Source of the DNA: Mycobacterium pseudokansasii
GTDB taxonomy: Bacteria; Actinomycetota; Actinomycetes; Mycobacteriales; Mycobacteriaceae
Length of the DNA: 64,000 bases
Assembly: GCF_900566075.1 (NCBI RefSeq)
Contig: NZ_UPHU01000001.1
Span: 3,286,001-3,350,000, forward strand
Direction of reading: 5' to 3'
A program made the position numbers and the translations under genes. The notes below the pieces were generated by a model that saw nothing but the letters and a program-made list of their open reading frames with translations, ran no database searches and was not told where the DNA came from. Below are positions 17,837-26,560 of the stretch, piece after piece. How positions within the stretch are numbered: the stretch's first letter is position 1; each line of letters opens with the position of its first letter.

Positions 17837-18795
17837 TTCAGGATTCGTGCGGCCGCGCGGACCATGTGATGCACGATCTCAGCGGCGGGGCGAACGTCGT
17901 GGATAAGTCCTATCGCCTCGCCGACGAGTACCGTGATGACGTCGAAATCCTCTGCCGCAGTCGCCCTTTCGAATTCGCTGAGCACCTCCGGCAACCGGGC
18001 CGACAATGCGGCCTCGTGGCCGCGCCACCTCGCTGTCAAGGCATTGCCGACCATCCGGGCGTCGTATTCGTCAGGCCAATCACGCTGCCGCACAATGTCA
18101 TAGACTCTGGTGCGCACTGTGTCGTCACCGCCGGCGTCGATACCTCGCTGCTGGGCTCGCGGTGACACCAGCGCCTCGGTCGCCGCCCAGAACCGGGTGC
18201 CGACGAGCACGCCGTCGGCCCCGAGCGCCAGCGCGGCCGCCAGTCCACGACCGTCGGCGACGCCGCCTGCGGCCACCACCAGCGTTTCCGGCGAGCGTTG
18301 CGCCACGAGGTCGACGACGTCGGGCACCAGTGTGAACGTCGACCGGGCGCCCGTTCCGTGCCCGCCCGCCTCGCCGCCCTGGGCGACGATGATCTGCGCG
18401 CCGGCTGCCACGGCAAGGCGCGCCTGGTGCAGAGTGTGCACCTGAGCGGTCAGCGGAACTCCGGCGCCGCGAATGCGCCCGGCGAACCGCGTCAGATCAC
18501 CGAACGACAGCATGATGGTCGCGGGTTGCTGCGCCAAAGCGTTGTCGAGCAGCCCGGGATTACCTGCCAGGCTCCAGGTGATGAACCCGTATCCGACTCG
18601 CGCACCGTCGGTTTCGTCGATCTGGGCTTGCAGCCAATCGGCCTCGCCGTAGCCGCCGCCGACGAGGCCCAGACCCCCGGCCGCGGTCACCGCCGCCGCG
18701 AGCCTGCCCCCAGAAACCAGGGCCATCGGCGCGAGCAGTATCGGATGTTCGATCCCGAAGAATTCGGTCAGGCGGGTGGTCAGCGACATTGCCAC
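17830..18795 (-). CDS. Nitronate monooxygenase (2-nitropropane dioxygenase family)
   Basis: A 321-residue FMN TIM-barrel enzyme. ILLAPMALVSGGRLAAAVTAAGGLG is the N-terminal FMN region (core APMALVSGG), IIVAQGGEAGGHGTG carries the catalytic His, VAAGGVADGRGLAAALALGADGVLVGTRF is the phosphate-binding part (core AGGVADGRG). Such enzymes oxidise alkyl nitronates, and relatives act as enoyl reductase-like FMN proteins. It is convergent with the second broken paralogue (7-bp overlap) and divergent from the DUF732 gene. Confidence 0.92.
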   Translation of the reverse strand: MAMSLTTRLTEFFGIEHPILLAPMALVSGGRLAAAVTAAGGLGLVGGGYGEADWLQAQIDETDGARVGYGFITWSLAGNPGLLDNALAQQPATIMLSFGDLTRFAGRIRGAGVPLTAQVHTLHQARLAVAAGAQIIVAQGGEAGGHGTGARSTFTLVPDVVDLVAQRSPETLVVAAGGVADGRGLAAALALGADGVLVGTRFWAATEALVSPRAQQRGIDAGGDDTVRTRVYDIVRQRDWPDEYDARMVGNALTARWRGHEAALSARLPEVLSEFERATAAEDFDVITVLVGEAIGLIHDVRPAAEIVHHMVRAAARILNQ

Positions 18796-19170
18796 ACTCC
18801 TTCGAGCTCTCGGGTGAGTAACGTGCCCGGCCGCGGGCGAAAGAGCAGTCCTCTTCGCCGTTTTGGGTGACCGAGACCATCAGCGGCCGCACCGTCCGGC
18901 TGCTGCTTCGCCGCCGAATGCCACCCGTTACAGGCTAACGGCGGCGAAGCGCGCCCGCTCATATCGGCTTGGGCAGGCGACCTGCGGCCCGGCCCAAGCT
19001 AAAGGGTCTTTCGCCCCTACCCAGGTGGGGTATGTGTGTGGCATGCTGCGAATGCGGACAAAAAGATACGGAGGTATCCCGGGAAACCTGACCAGACAGC
19101 CACTCGTGCGGCGTAAATCGCGATCCAAAGCCCGCCAAGTGACGCCTCTAGCGGAATGGAAGCCCCTGCC
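18796..19170. other. Intergenic region, divergent promoters
   Basis: This 375-bp gap lies between the nitronate monooxygenase gene (minus) and the DUF732 gene (plus). Small open frames on both strands have no recognisable content. Promoters for both genes are expected here; I could not identify convincing elements. Confidence 0.45.
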
Positions 19171-20184
19171 ATGTTCAGCGGCATCACTAGTCACGTCGGC
19201 GCCTTGGTTAGCGCCGTCGTGGTGGTAACCGGCACAGCAATTCTCCGGGGCGGCGCAGCAGCGGCCGACCCGAACCAGGACGACCAGTTTCTGGCGCTGC
19301 TCGAGAAGAAAGAAATCCCTGTCCTCTCAAATGTGCCCCGCGTGATCGCCGCAGCCCACAAAGTTTGTCGCAAACTCGATGGCGGCATGCCGGTGGACGA
19401 AGTAGTCGACGGGCTGCGCAACGACGCGTACAACATGGACCCGACCTTGCGCCAATACCCGCCCAGGCGCGTCACGTCCACCATGACCCGATTCGTCACC
19501 GCGGCGGTGGAGATCTACTGTCCGTACGACCGGGGCAAGATCGCTTCCATCACAGCTACTCCCGCGCCGCAATCGAATGAACCGACCCGCTGGATCGCCA
19601 CGTACAACCGAGATGCAGTCGATGTGGGATGCGAGGTACTGACGCTGCCGGCGTTGGACGTGACCACCATGCCGGCGACGTGGCACGAACCGACCGGCAT
19701 CGCTACAACGCGCCTGCCGTTGATGGATCGCAGTGCTGTCATGGAGGATCGCCACGGAAACCGGTCGGCCGGTAACGCTCTTGGCACGATGCTGGCTTCG
19801 CTGATCGCATCCGTTCCCGAGGGGGATCCCCAGCTACCGAGCCCGCCGCAAACTCCGGCACCACCGCCGCCGACCGCGCACATCGTGACACCGCCCGCGC
19901 CGATCGCGACACCGCCGCCATCAAAGCGATCGCCGGCGCCACCACAAGAACCGCCGCCACCACAAGAACCGCCGCCACCACAAGAGCCGCCGCCACCTCT
20001 GCAAGAGGTGGAGCTTCCGGCTGATGTTCCTCAGCCCGGAGCCGGCCCCGGTGGCAGCGGCGGTGGCGGCAATGGTGGCAGTGGTGGCAGTGGTGGTAGT
20101 GGTGGTAGTGGTGGCGGCGGCGGTCCGGTGCAGCCGTCGCCGGCACGCCCCTCGCCACCGGGCGTTATCAGGCTCGCGCCGTAG
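19171..20184 (+). CDS. Exported DUF732-type protein with Pro-rich and Gly-rich C-terminal region
   Basis: A 337-residue protein. The signal peptide (VGALVSAVVVVTGTAILRGGAA core, cleavage near AAAADP) is followed by a DUF732-like domain: DDQFLALLEKKEIP, ITAAHKVC-like AAAHKVCRKLDGG, and a second Cys at VEIYCPY. A tail from about residue 215 is Pro-rich with three PPQEPP repeats, then a Gly/Ser run (GGSGGSGGSGG) and a Pro-rich end. The start is ATG 19171; an in-frame ATG at 19156 is possible. DUF732 proteins are small secreted mycobacterial proteins of unknown role. The tail may be a wall-spanning spacer. It does not correspond to a gene I recall in this place in M. tuberculosis. Confidence 0.82.
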   Translation: MFSGITSHVGALVSAVVVVTGTAILRGGAAAADPNQDDQFLALLEKKEIPVLSNVPRVIAAAHKVCRKLDGGMPVDEVVDGLRNDAYNMDPTLRQYPPRRVTSTMTRFVTAAVEIYCPYDRGKIASITATPAPQSNEPTRWIATYNRDAVDVGCEVLTLPALDVTTMPATWHEPTGIATTRLPLMDRSAVMEDRHGNRSAGNALGTMLASLIASVPEGDPQLPSPPQTPAPPPPTAHIVTPPAPIATPPPSKRSPAPPQEPPPPQEPPPPQEPPPPLQEVELPADVPQPGAGPGGSGGGGNGGSGGSGGSGGSGGGGGPVQPSPARPSPPGVIRLAP

Positions 20185-20240
20185 GGGAGCACGCACGTCC
20201 ACGCCTGCCCGTCACAACAACGATTCCACCGTGCGATCAA

Positions 20241-20905
20241 CTGCGCCGCGGCCCGCAGTGGCCGAATCCGGCACAGCGACGTCTGATGGGTTTGCTGGGC
20301 GACTTACGCGCTGCGGCAGCGCTCTTGGGGCGCCGAAGCATTCGTCACGGATCGGGGCCGCTGACCATGAGGCGATTCATTGAAGCGTTATCGCCCGTGA
20401 TATCGCCTGTGTGTCTGACATGCAGGGCACCTCGGTGACGTTGGTGGAGCGCCGTGCCGGACAATCCGTCGATGGGGTTGCAGATACCGTCGGTGCACGA
20501 CTCCGGCCTCGCGCCGCCCGGTAAGCACGCCGCGAGCGCGTTCGCCTACGGCTTTCCGGTCGAAGCCCACCGCAACCAACACGGCCACCTCAAAAATGAG
20601 ATGGCTCAACGTGTTATCGACAAGATCACCCGCTCACCCCGAACTGCGAAGACATTGTGATCCGCCAGATCATCTGCGCGCCGCACATATGCAAACGAAT
20701 GTTCGGCACCCCCGCCGCCGCTTTCTGGCACGGGCTGCTGCACCCCGATTTGATGGGCCCTAACCGTCTGGGACCCAGAGGATTTCGCGACTTCCCGATT
20801 CCGATCGACGGTCTGTATCTCGGCTGCGCCGGATGCGATGGCGGTCCCGGCATCACCTTCATTCCCGGTTACAACGCCGCCTATCAGGCACTGGACGACC
20901 GGTAA
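20241..20905 (+). pseudogene. Phytoene-dehydrogenase-like FAD oxidoreductase, remnant
   Basis: Fragments of one large oxidoreductase are recognisable. An internal piece runs from about 20241 (LRRGPQWPNPAQRRLMGLLG onwards to MRRFIEA) and ends at TGA 20436. From 20439 the same frame gives DNPSMGLQIPSVHDSGL, PVEAHRN and LKNEMAQRVIDKITR. One missing base near 20628 then moves the rest to the next frame: CEDIVIRQIICAPH, FWHGLLHPDLMGPNR and the C-terminal IDGLYLGCAGCDGGPGITF (core AGCDGGPG). That last motif is the flavin-binding end of phytoene-dehydrogenase-like proteins. The N-terminal FAD domain and a large central part are missing. The fragment arrangement is inferred without alignment. Confidence 0.7.
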
Positions 20906-20918
20906 CCGACGGGATCGG

Positions 20919-21521
20919 TCAGCCTCCGAACGTTCCGGTGAGTTGGGCCTGCGCCGTGGTGGCTCGCGTTATCGCCTCAGCCGCCTGCAACCCGACCAAT
21001 CCTGGGGGAAGCTGCAGCGTGGCCGGAAGCTGGTACAGCGTGAAACGGTAGTGGTGAGTCCCGGTGCCCGGCGGCGGGCAGGGCCCGCTGTATGCGGCCT
21101 GGCCACCCGAGTTCGGCAGGCTGGTGCCTCCAGCAGGAGTCTGACCATCCGCGGAGCTGCCGGCTCCGGGAGGAATTCCGATCACGATCCAGTGGACGTA
21201 GTTTCCCCCGACCGCGTCCGGATCATCGACAACTAACGCTGCCCCCAACGGCGCAGACCAGCTCAGCGGCGGCGCGACGTTGGCCCCTTTGCAGGTGTAG
21301 TGCACGGGGATGGGCGCGCCGTCGGCGAACGCGGGACTGCTGATCGTCAATGGCCCGCCGGCGGGTGCCGCCTTCGTCATGCCTGCCGTCAGCAGGGTCG
21401 GCACCGACGAAGGCGTTCGAGTGTTGCCGCCGCCGCCGTAGCCAACCAATGCCAGCACCAGAGCGAGCCCCGTGAAAGCCGGGGCGACGGACTTAAGTAG
21501 ATGCGCCGCTACGAGTTTCAT
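20919..21521 (-). CDS. YbhB/YbcL-type PEBP family exported protein (Rv1910c/LppC-like)
   Basis: A 200-residue phosphatidylethanolamine-binding-protein homologue. The signal peptide starts [18 protein letters not shown]. The PEBP domain has [51 protein letters not shown] (core DDPDA...HW) and the [14 protein letters not shown] motif. The membrane-proximal sequence [10 protein letters not shown] has Tyr where a lipobox Cys would be expected (LVGC), so the protein would be secreted or membrane-anchored but not lipidated. The start is ATG 21521; the open frame upstream to 21566 is not signal-peptide-like. It represents the Rv1910c/Rv1911c pair as a single gene. Confidence 0.88.
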   Translation of the reverse strand: MKLVAAHLLKSVAPAFTGLALVLALVGYGGGGNTRTPSSVPTLLTAGMTKAAPAGGPLTISSPAFADGAPIPVHYTCKGANVAPPLSWSAPLGAALVVDDPDAVGGNYVHWIVIGIPPGAGSSADGQTPAGGTSLPNSGGQAAYSGPCPPPGTGTHHYRFTLYQLPATLQLPPGLVGLQAAEAITRATTAQAQLTGTFGG

Positions 21522-21614
21522 ATGGACAGTGTCGCGCTCAGCGACCGCGGAATAAAGCGGTTTCACCCGCCGGATGCCGCCGATCGACGATCAACCGTGC
21601 GCCCCCGCCGCGCC

Positions 21615-22061
21615 TTAGCCGGCGCGCCCCTTGACCGCCAACACCCGGTCACGAAGGCCTCGGGTAGCAGTGTCCATCACGCCTTTGGCACCTCGACGGA
21701 CCAGGAATCCCGGCAACGGCACCAGCAGGTCCACGGTGAGATCGAACCGAACCCGGGTGGAATCGCCGTCCGGGGTCAGCGTGTAACGGCCCTGCTGCCC
21801 GCGTTGTTGTTTGGCGCTGGCCAAGGTCCAGCTCACGCCGTCGTCGTGAACCGAGTAGTCCAGCACTTGCTCATCGCCGACGCCGACGATCTTGACCTCT
21901 TGTCGAGATTTGGTTGGACGGCCTTGATTGTCGCGCTCCAGGATTTCGACCTTTCGATGGATCGAGGACCACTCCGGCAACGATTCGAGGTCGAACAATA
22001 CGTCCAGGATTTCCTTGGGCGTCGCCTCGATGATGAGCTCGCGGGACTCGGTGACGGCCAT
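21615..22061 (-). CDS. SRPBCC family protein
   Basis: A 148-residue START-like protein starting MAVTESRELIIEATPKEILDV. The first strand and helix (IIEATPKEILDVLFDLESLPEW) are the standard SRPBCC/polyketide-cyclase opening, here represented by EATPKEI and LPEWSSIH. RFDLTVDLLVPLPGFLVRRG precedes the C-terminal helix with TRGLRDRVLA. Ligand unknown. ATG 22061 was preferred to 22082 because the upstream seven residues are not conserved-looking. It stands between the PEBP gene and fadB5, all on the minus strand with 90-100 bp gaps. Confidence 0.85.
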   Translation of the reverse strand: MAVTESRELIIEATPKEILDVLFDLESLPEWSSIHRKVEILERDNQGRPTKSRQEVKIVGVGDEQVLDYSVHDDGVSWTLASAKQQRGQQGRYTLTPDGDSTRVRFDLTVDLLVPLPGFLVRRGAKGVMDTATRGLRDRVLAVKGRAG

Positions 22062-22159
22062 GGGAAAAAACATAACCAACACCGCGCCGGCTCAAACAAC
22101 CGAAATCGTCGACTGTGACGACGACCCTGGCAACGCACCGCCATCCGGCGTTCCAGTCC

Positions 22160-23164
22160 TCAGGGGATCAGGACAACCTTGCCGATGTTCTCCCGTGCCG
22201 CCAGAATCCGGTGCGCTGCCGGCGCTTCCGCGAACGGCACAGTCGCATGAACGATCGGCCGGGCCGTACCCTCGTCAAGAGCCTCGCGCAGCGGCGTGAT
22301 CCAGGGTTCGAGGGTGCCACGGTCGTCCCACAACCGCAGCATGTTGAGACCGATCACGGTTTTCGAGTCCTCGAGTTGCTTCATCAGATTGAAGCCGCGC
22401 AGCATCGACAACGCATGCGGAGCCACCCGGCGCAACGAGCGCTTCTCGCCGTGCTGCATGTTCGAAATCCCGTATCCGACCAGCCTTCCCCCGGGGCGCA
22501 GCAGATCGTAGGACCGCCGCAGCGAGGTGCCGCCGAGTGCGTCGAGCACGAGGTCATACCGCCCCAGGCCCTTCCACCAGCCCTCGCGGCGGTAGTCGAT
22601 GGCACGATCCACGCCCAACTCGGCCAGCTTCTGGTGCTTTCCCGGCGAGGCGGTGCCGTGCACTTCGGCGCCGGCAGCCTTGGCGAATTGAATCACCGCG
22701 ATGCCCACGCCACCCGCGGCCGCATGAACCAACACCCGCTCGCCGGCACGCAACGACCCGTAGCCGTGCAGTGCCGCCCACGCGGTCGCATAGTTCACCG
22801 GAACCGCGGCACCCTGCTCGAAACTCAACGCCTCGGGAAGCACCACCGAATCGGTCGCGGCCACATTCACTATTTCGGCATAGCCACCGAATCGTGTTCC
22901 GGCCAGGACACGTTCGCCGACCCGGTTTTGGTCGACACCTTCGCCGACGGCCTCGACCGTCCCGGCTACCTCGTAGCCCACCACCGCCGGAAGCTTCGGT
23001 GCATCCGGGTACAGGCCGACCCGGGCGAGGTGGTCGGCGAAGTTCACACCGGCGGCGCGAACGGCAATCCGCAGCTGGCCCGGACCGGGTGGCGGCGGGT
23101 CCGGCCGCTGCTGCACCTGCAGCACCGATGGGTCACCATGCTTGGTGATAACGACTGCACGCAT
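22160..23164 (-). CDS. fadB5: Quinone oxidoreductase-type zinc-independent MDR, FadB5
   Basis: A 334-residue medium-chain reductase. MRAVVITKHGDPSVLQVQ is the N-terminus, AAGVNFADHLARVGLYP the quinone-reductase signature region, GYEVAGTVEAVG follows, and VHAAAGGVGIAVIQFAKAAG is the NADPH-binding Rossmann motif (AAGGVG). The structural-zinc cysteines of alcohol dehydrogenases are absent. The length equals that recalled for Rv1912c (fadB5), linked in M. tuberculosis to growth in host cells. ATG 23164 was chosen because the open frame further upstream is not family-like. Confidence 0.92.
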   Translation of the reverse strand: MRAVVITKHGDPSVLQVQQRPDPPPPGPGQLRIAVRAAGVNFADHLARVGLYPDAPKLPAVVGYEVAGTVEAVGEGVDQNRVGERVLAGTRFGGYAEIVNVAATDSVVLPEALSFEQGAAVPVNYATAWAALHGYGSLRAGERVLVHAAAGGVGIAVIQFAKAAGAEVHGTASPGKHQKLAELGVDRAIDYRREGWWKGLGRYDLVLDALGGTSLRRSYDLLRPGGRLVGYGISNMQHGEKRSLRRVAPHALSMLRGFNLMKQLEDSKTVIGLNMLRLWDDRGTLEPWITPLREALDEGTARPIVHATVPFAEAPAAHRILAARENIGKVVLIP

Positions 23165-23319
23165 TGTGTTCCTCCGAATCGGCTCGTCGAATCGCAGCAC
23201 CCGGCCTTGCCGCAACCCCGCAAGCGGGAGTCCCCTGTGATTGAACACGCCGGCAATCCGTTTGTCGCCTGGTACCAAGCCGGACTGGCTGGGACGGCGG
23301 CCGGGCTTCGCGGCCTATC

Positions 23320-24051
23320 GTGCTAGCTGTGCACTACCGCTGGGAACAGCTGACCGCGAGCGTGTATCGCTGCCGACTGCCGTTTTGCGACGTCACGGTC
23401 GGCCTGGTGGTGGGCCGCGGCACGGCACTGCTGATCGACGCCGGCACCACGCTGGCTGAAGCGGCCGCGATCCAGGCCGACGTCAGCCAGATCGCCCATT
23501 GCCGGGTAACACATATTGTCTTGACACACAAGCACTTTGACCACGTGCTGGGATCAGCAGGCTTCGCCGGCGCCCAGATATACGCCGCTCCCGAGGTTGT
23601 CGACTATCTGTCGTCGGCGACCGATCAGCTACGCGCCCATGCACTGCAATACGGCGCCGACGTGGTGCAGATCGACCGCGCGATCGCCGCCTTGCGGCCA
23701 CCTCGGCGGGGTATCTACGACGCGGTAATCGATCTCGGCGGCCGCTCTGTCACGGTCACCCACCCGGGCACCGGACACACCACCGCCGACCTGGTGGTAG
23801 TGGTCCCGGGTGCAGCCGCCGGCGGCGAACCGGTCGTGGTCTTCACCGGCGACCTCATCGAGGAGTCCGCCGATCCGCTGATCGACGCCGATTCCGATGT
23901 CGCGGCCTGGCCTGCGACGCTCGATCGGCTCCTGGCACTCGGCGGACCCGACGCCGTCTACGTCCCCGGCCACGGCAGTGTCGTCGACGCGGAGTTCGTC
24001 CGGCGCCAGCGGGACTGGTTGAACGAGCCGGGGCGCCGCGAGCCACACTGA
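23320..24051 (+). CDS. Metallo-beta-lactamase-fold hydrolase, Rv1913 type
   Basis: A 243-residue MBL-fold protein. LIDAGTTLAEAAAI leads into the metal motif THKHFDHVLGSAG, which keeps HxHxDH. Later ligands are in THPGTGHTTADLVV and VFTGDLIEESADP, and PGHGSVVD gives the final His. This pattern fits two-metal hydrolases of thioesters or phosphodiesters; the substrate is unknown. The start is GTG 23320 or GTG 23329 (HYRWEQ next). It corresponds to Rv1913. It is divergent from fadB5, with 155 bp between starts. Confidence 0.9.
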   Translation: MLAVHYRWEQLTASVYRCRLPFCDVTVGLVVGRGTALLIDAGTTLAEAAAIQADVSQIAHCRVTHIVLTHKHFDHVLGSAGFAGAQIYAAPEVVDYLSSATDQLRAHALQYGADVVQIDRAIAALRPPRRGIYDAVIDLGGRSVTVTHPGTGHTTADLVVVVPGAAAGGEPVVVFTGDLIEESADPLIDADSDVAAWPATLDRLLALGGPDAVYVPGHGSVVDAEFVRRQRDWLNEPGRREPH

Positions 24052-24209
24052 CCTCGCGCTCCCGGGTGTGGCGACCACCGTCCGCGCGGCCTCACCGCCG
24101 CCTGTCGGACCGGGTGGACAACCACCCGGTCAGCCCGTGAATTAACCGCCCAATCCAGGGATACACTCTCTGCGTCAGCGGAATCGGGCGCACAAAGGAG
24201 CGCAAGCCC

Positions 24210-26510
24210 ATGGCTATCGCCGAAACGGACACTGCGGTCCGTACACCATTCGAGCAAGACTTCGACAAAGAGACAGCCGAGACGCAGCGATACTTCGACA
24301 GCGCCCGCTTCGCCGGCATCATCCGGCTCTACACTGCCCGGCAAGTCGTAGAACAGCGCGGCACAATCCCGGTCGATTACACCGTGGCTCGCACCGCGGC
24401 GGCGGCTTTCTACGAGCGCCTGCGCGAGCTTTTCGCCGAACACAAGAGCGTCACCACTTTCGGCCCCTATTCGCCGGGGCAAGCGGTGAGCATGAAGCGT
24501 ATGGGCATCGAGGCGATCTACCTCGGCGGGTGGGCCACTTCAGCCAAGGGTTCCACCACCGAAGATCCCGGCCCCGACCTGGCCAGCTATCCGCTGAGCC
24601 AGGTGCCCGACGACGCCGCCGTCCTGGTGCGCGCACTGCTGACCGCCGACCGCAACCAGGAGTATCTGCGGCTGAACATGACCGAACAGCAGCGCGCTGC
24701 GGCCCCGGTCTACGACTTCCGGCCGTTCATCATCGCCGACGCCGACACCGGCCACGGCGGTGATCCGCACGTCCGCAACCTGATCCGCCGCTTCGTCGAG
24801 GTCGGCGTGCCGGGGTACCACATCGAGGACCAGCGCCCCGGCACCAAGAAGTGTGGTCACCAGGGCGGCAAGGTTCTGGTGCCGTCGGACGAACAGATCA
24901 AGCGACTCAACGCCGCCCGATTCCAGCTCGATGTCATGGGGGTGCCCGGCATCATCGTCGCGCGCACCGACGCCGAGGCAGCCAACCTGATCGACAGCCG
25001 GGCCGACGAACGCGACCAGCCGTTCCTCCTCGGCGCAACCAACCTCAACATTCCCTCGTACAAAGCGTGCTTCCTGGCGATGCTGCGGCGCTTCTACGAG
25101 CTGGGCGTCAAAGAATTGAACGGCCACCTTCTCTACGCGCTGCCCGAGGGTGAGTACGCGACGGCCAGCGCCTGGCTCGAGCGTCAAGGCATCATGGGCG
25201 TGATCACCGATGCCGTCAACACCTGGCGGGAAAATGGCATGACGTCGATCGACGACCTCTTCGACCAGGTGGAGTCGCGGTTCGTGGCCGCCTGGGAGGA
25301 CGACGCCGGGCTGATGACGTACGGCGAAGCCGTGGCCGACGTCCTCGCGTTCGGTGAGAGTGAAGGCGAATCCGTGGGCATGAGTCCCGAGGAATGGCGG
25401 GCGTTCGCCCGTCGCGCCTCGCTCTACGCCGCACGGACAAAGGCCAAGGAGTTGGGCGCCGACCCGGGGTGGGACTGCGAGCTGGCAAAGACCCCGGAGG
25501 GCTACTACCAGGTTCGTGGCGGCATTCCGTATGCGATTGCCAAATCGCTGGCGGCCGCACCGTTTGCCGACATCCTCTGGATGGAAACCAAGACCGCCGA
25601 TCTGGCCGATGCCCGCCAATTCGCCGAGGCGATCCATGCCGAGTACCCCGACCAAATGCTGGCCTACAACCTTTCGCCATCGTTCAACTGGGACACCACC
25701 GGTATGACCGACGAGGAGATGAAGCAGTTCCCCGTTGAGCTCGGCAAGATGGGATTCGTCTTCAACTTCATCACCTACGGCGGGCATCAAATCGACGGCG
25801 TTGCAGCCGAGGAGTTCGCCACCTCGCTGCAGCAGGACGGCATGCTTGCGCTGGCCCGCCTGCAGCGCAAGATGCGCCTGGTCGAGTCGCCCTACCGCAC
25901 CCCGCAGACCCTGGTCGGCGGGCCACGCAGCGACGCCGCACTGGCCGCCTCGTCTGGCCGGACGGCCACCACCAAGGCGATGGGCAAGGGCTCCACACAG
26001 CATCAGCACCTGGTCCAGACCGAGGTGCCCAAGAAGCTGCTGGAGGAATGGCTGGCCCTGTGGAGCGAGCACTATCAGCTCGGTGAGAAGCTGCGGGTGC
26101 AATTGCGGCCCCGCCGCGCCGGCTCGGATGTGCTCGAGCTCGGGATCTACGGCAACGACGGCGAGCAGCTGGCCAACGTCGTCTTCGACCCCATCAAGGA
26201 CCGGCACGGCCGCAGCATCCTCACGGTGCGTGACCAGAACACGTTCGCCCAGAAGCTGCGGCAGAAGCGGCTGATGACGTTGATCCACCTCTGGCTGGTC
26301 CACCGGTTCAAGGCCGACGCCGTCTACTACGTCACGCCGACCGAGGACAACCAGTACCAGACCTCAAAGATGAAGTCGCACGGCATCTTCAGCGAGGTCA
26401 ACCAGGACGTCGGCGAGATCATCGTGGCCGAGGTGAACAAGCCGCGCATCGAGGAGCTGTTGACGGCCGACCGGGTGGCGCTGCGGCAGTTGATCACCAA
26501 GGAGGGGTAG
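24210..26510 (+). CDS. aceA: Isocitrate lyase 2 (long form), full length
   Basis: A 766-residue isocitrate lyase of the long AceA2 type. The catalytic signature KKCGHQGG places the nucleophilic Cys at residue 215. [15 protein letters not shown] is the metal-binding segment and [11 protein letters not shown] the glyoxylate loop. A second C-terminal domain of about 160 residues (from about residue 600) is typical of the long form. The enzyme splits isocitrate to glyoxylate and succinate and also acts as 2-methylisocitrate lyase for propionyl-CoA. In M. tuberculosis H37Rv this gene is split into Rv1915 and Rv1916 (from memory); here it is intact. ATG 24210 has an agga-type site about 15 bp upstream. 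Confidence 0.95.
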   Translation: MAIAETDTAVRTPFEQDFDKETAETQRYFDSARFAGIIRLYTARQVVEQRGTIPVDYTVARTAAAAFYERLRELFAEHKSVTTFGPYSPGQAVSMKRMGIEAIYLGGWATSAKGSTTEDPGPDLASYPLSQVPDDAAVLVRALLTADRNQEYLRLNMTEQQRAAAPVYDFRPFIIADADTGHGGDPHVRNLIRRFVEVGVPGYHIEDQRPGTKKCGHQGGKVLVPSDEQIKRLNAARFQLDVMGVPGIIVARTDAEAANLIDSRADERDQPFLLGATNLNIPSYKACFLAMLRRFYELGVKELNGHLLYALPEGEYATASAWLERQGIMGVITDAVNTWRENGMTSIDDLFDQVESRFVAAWEDDAGLMTYGEAVADVLAFGESEGESVGMSPEEWRAFARRASLYAARTKAKELGADPGWDCELAKTPEGYYQVRGGIPYAIAKSLAAAPFADILWMETKTADLADARQFAEAIHAEYPDQMLAYNLSPSFNWDTTGMTDEEMKQFPVELGKMGFVFNFITYGGHQIDGVAAEEFATSLQQDGMLALARLQRKMRLVESPYRTPQTLVGGPRSDAALAASSGRTATTKAMGKGSTQHQHLVQTEVPKKLLEEWLALWSEHYQLGEKLRVQLRPRRAGSDVLELGIYGNDGEQLANVVFDPIKDRHGRSILTVRDQNTFAQKLRQKRLMTLIHLWLVHRFKADAVYYVTPTEDNQYQTSKMKSHGIFSEVNQDVGEIIVAEVNKPRIEELLTADRVALRQLITKEG

Positions 26511-26560
26511 GCGTCGGTCCTGGCGGCACCATTGTCGGGCTGGCCGGCCCTGACCAGTTA

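Noticed and set aside
24540..26303. 587-aa open frame opposite aceA
   Set aside because: The opposite strand has the well-conserved isocitrate lyase, so this is a shadow of it.
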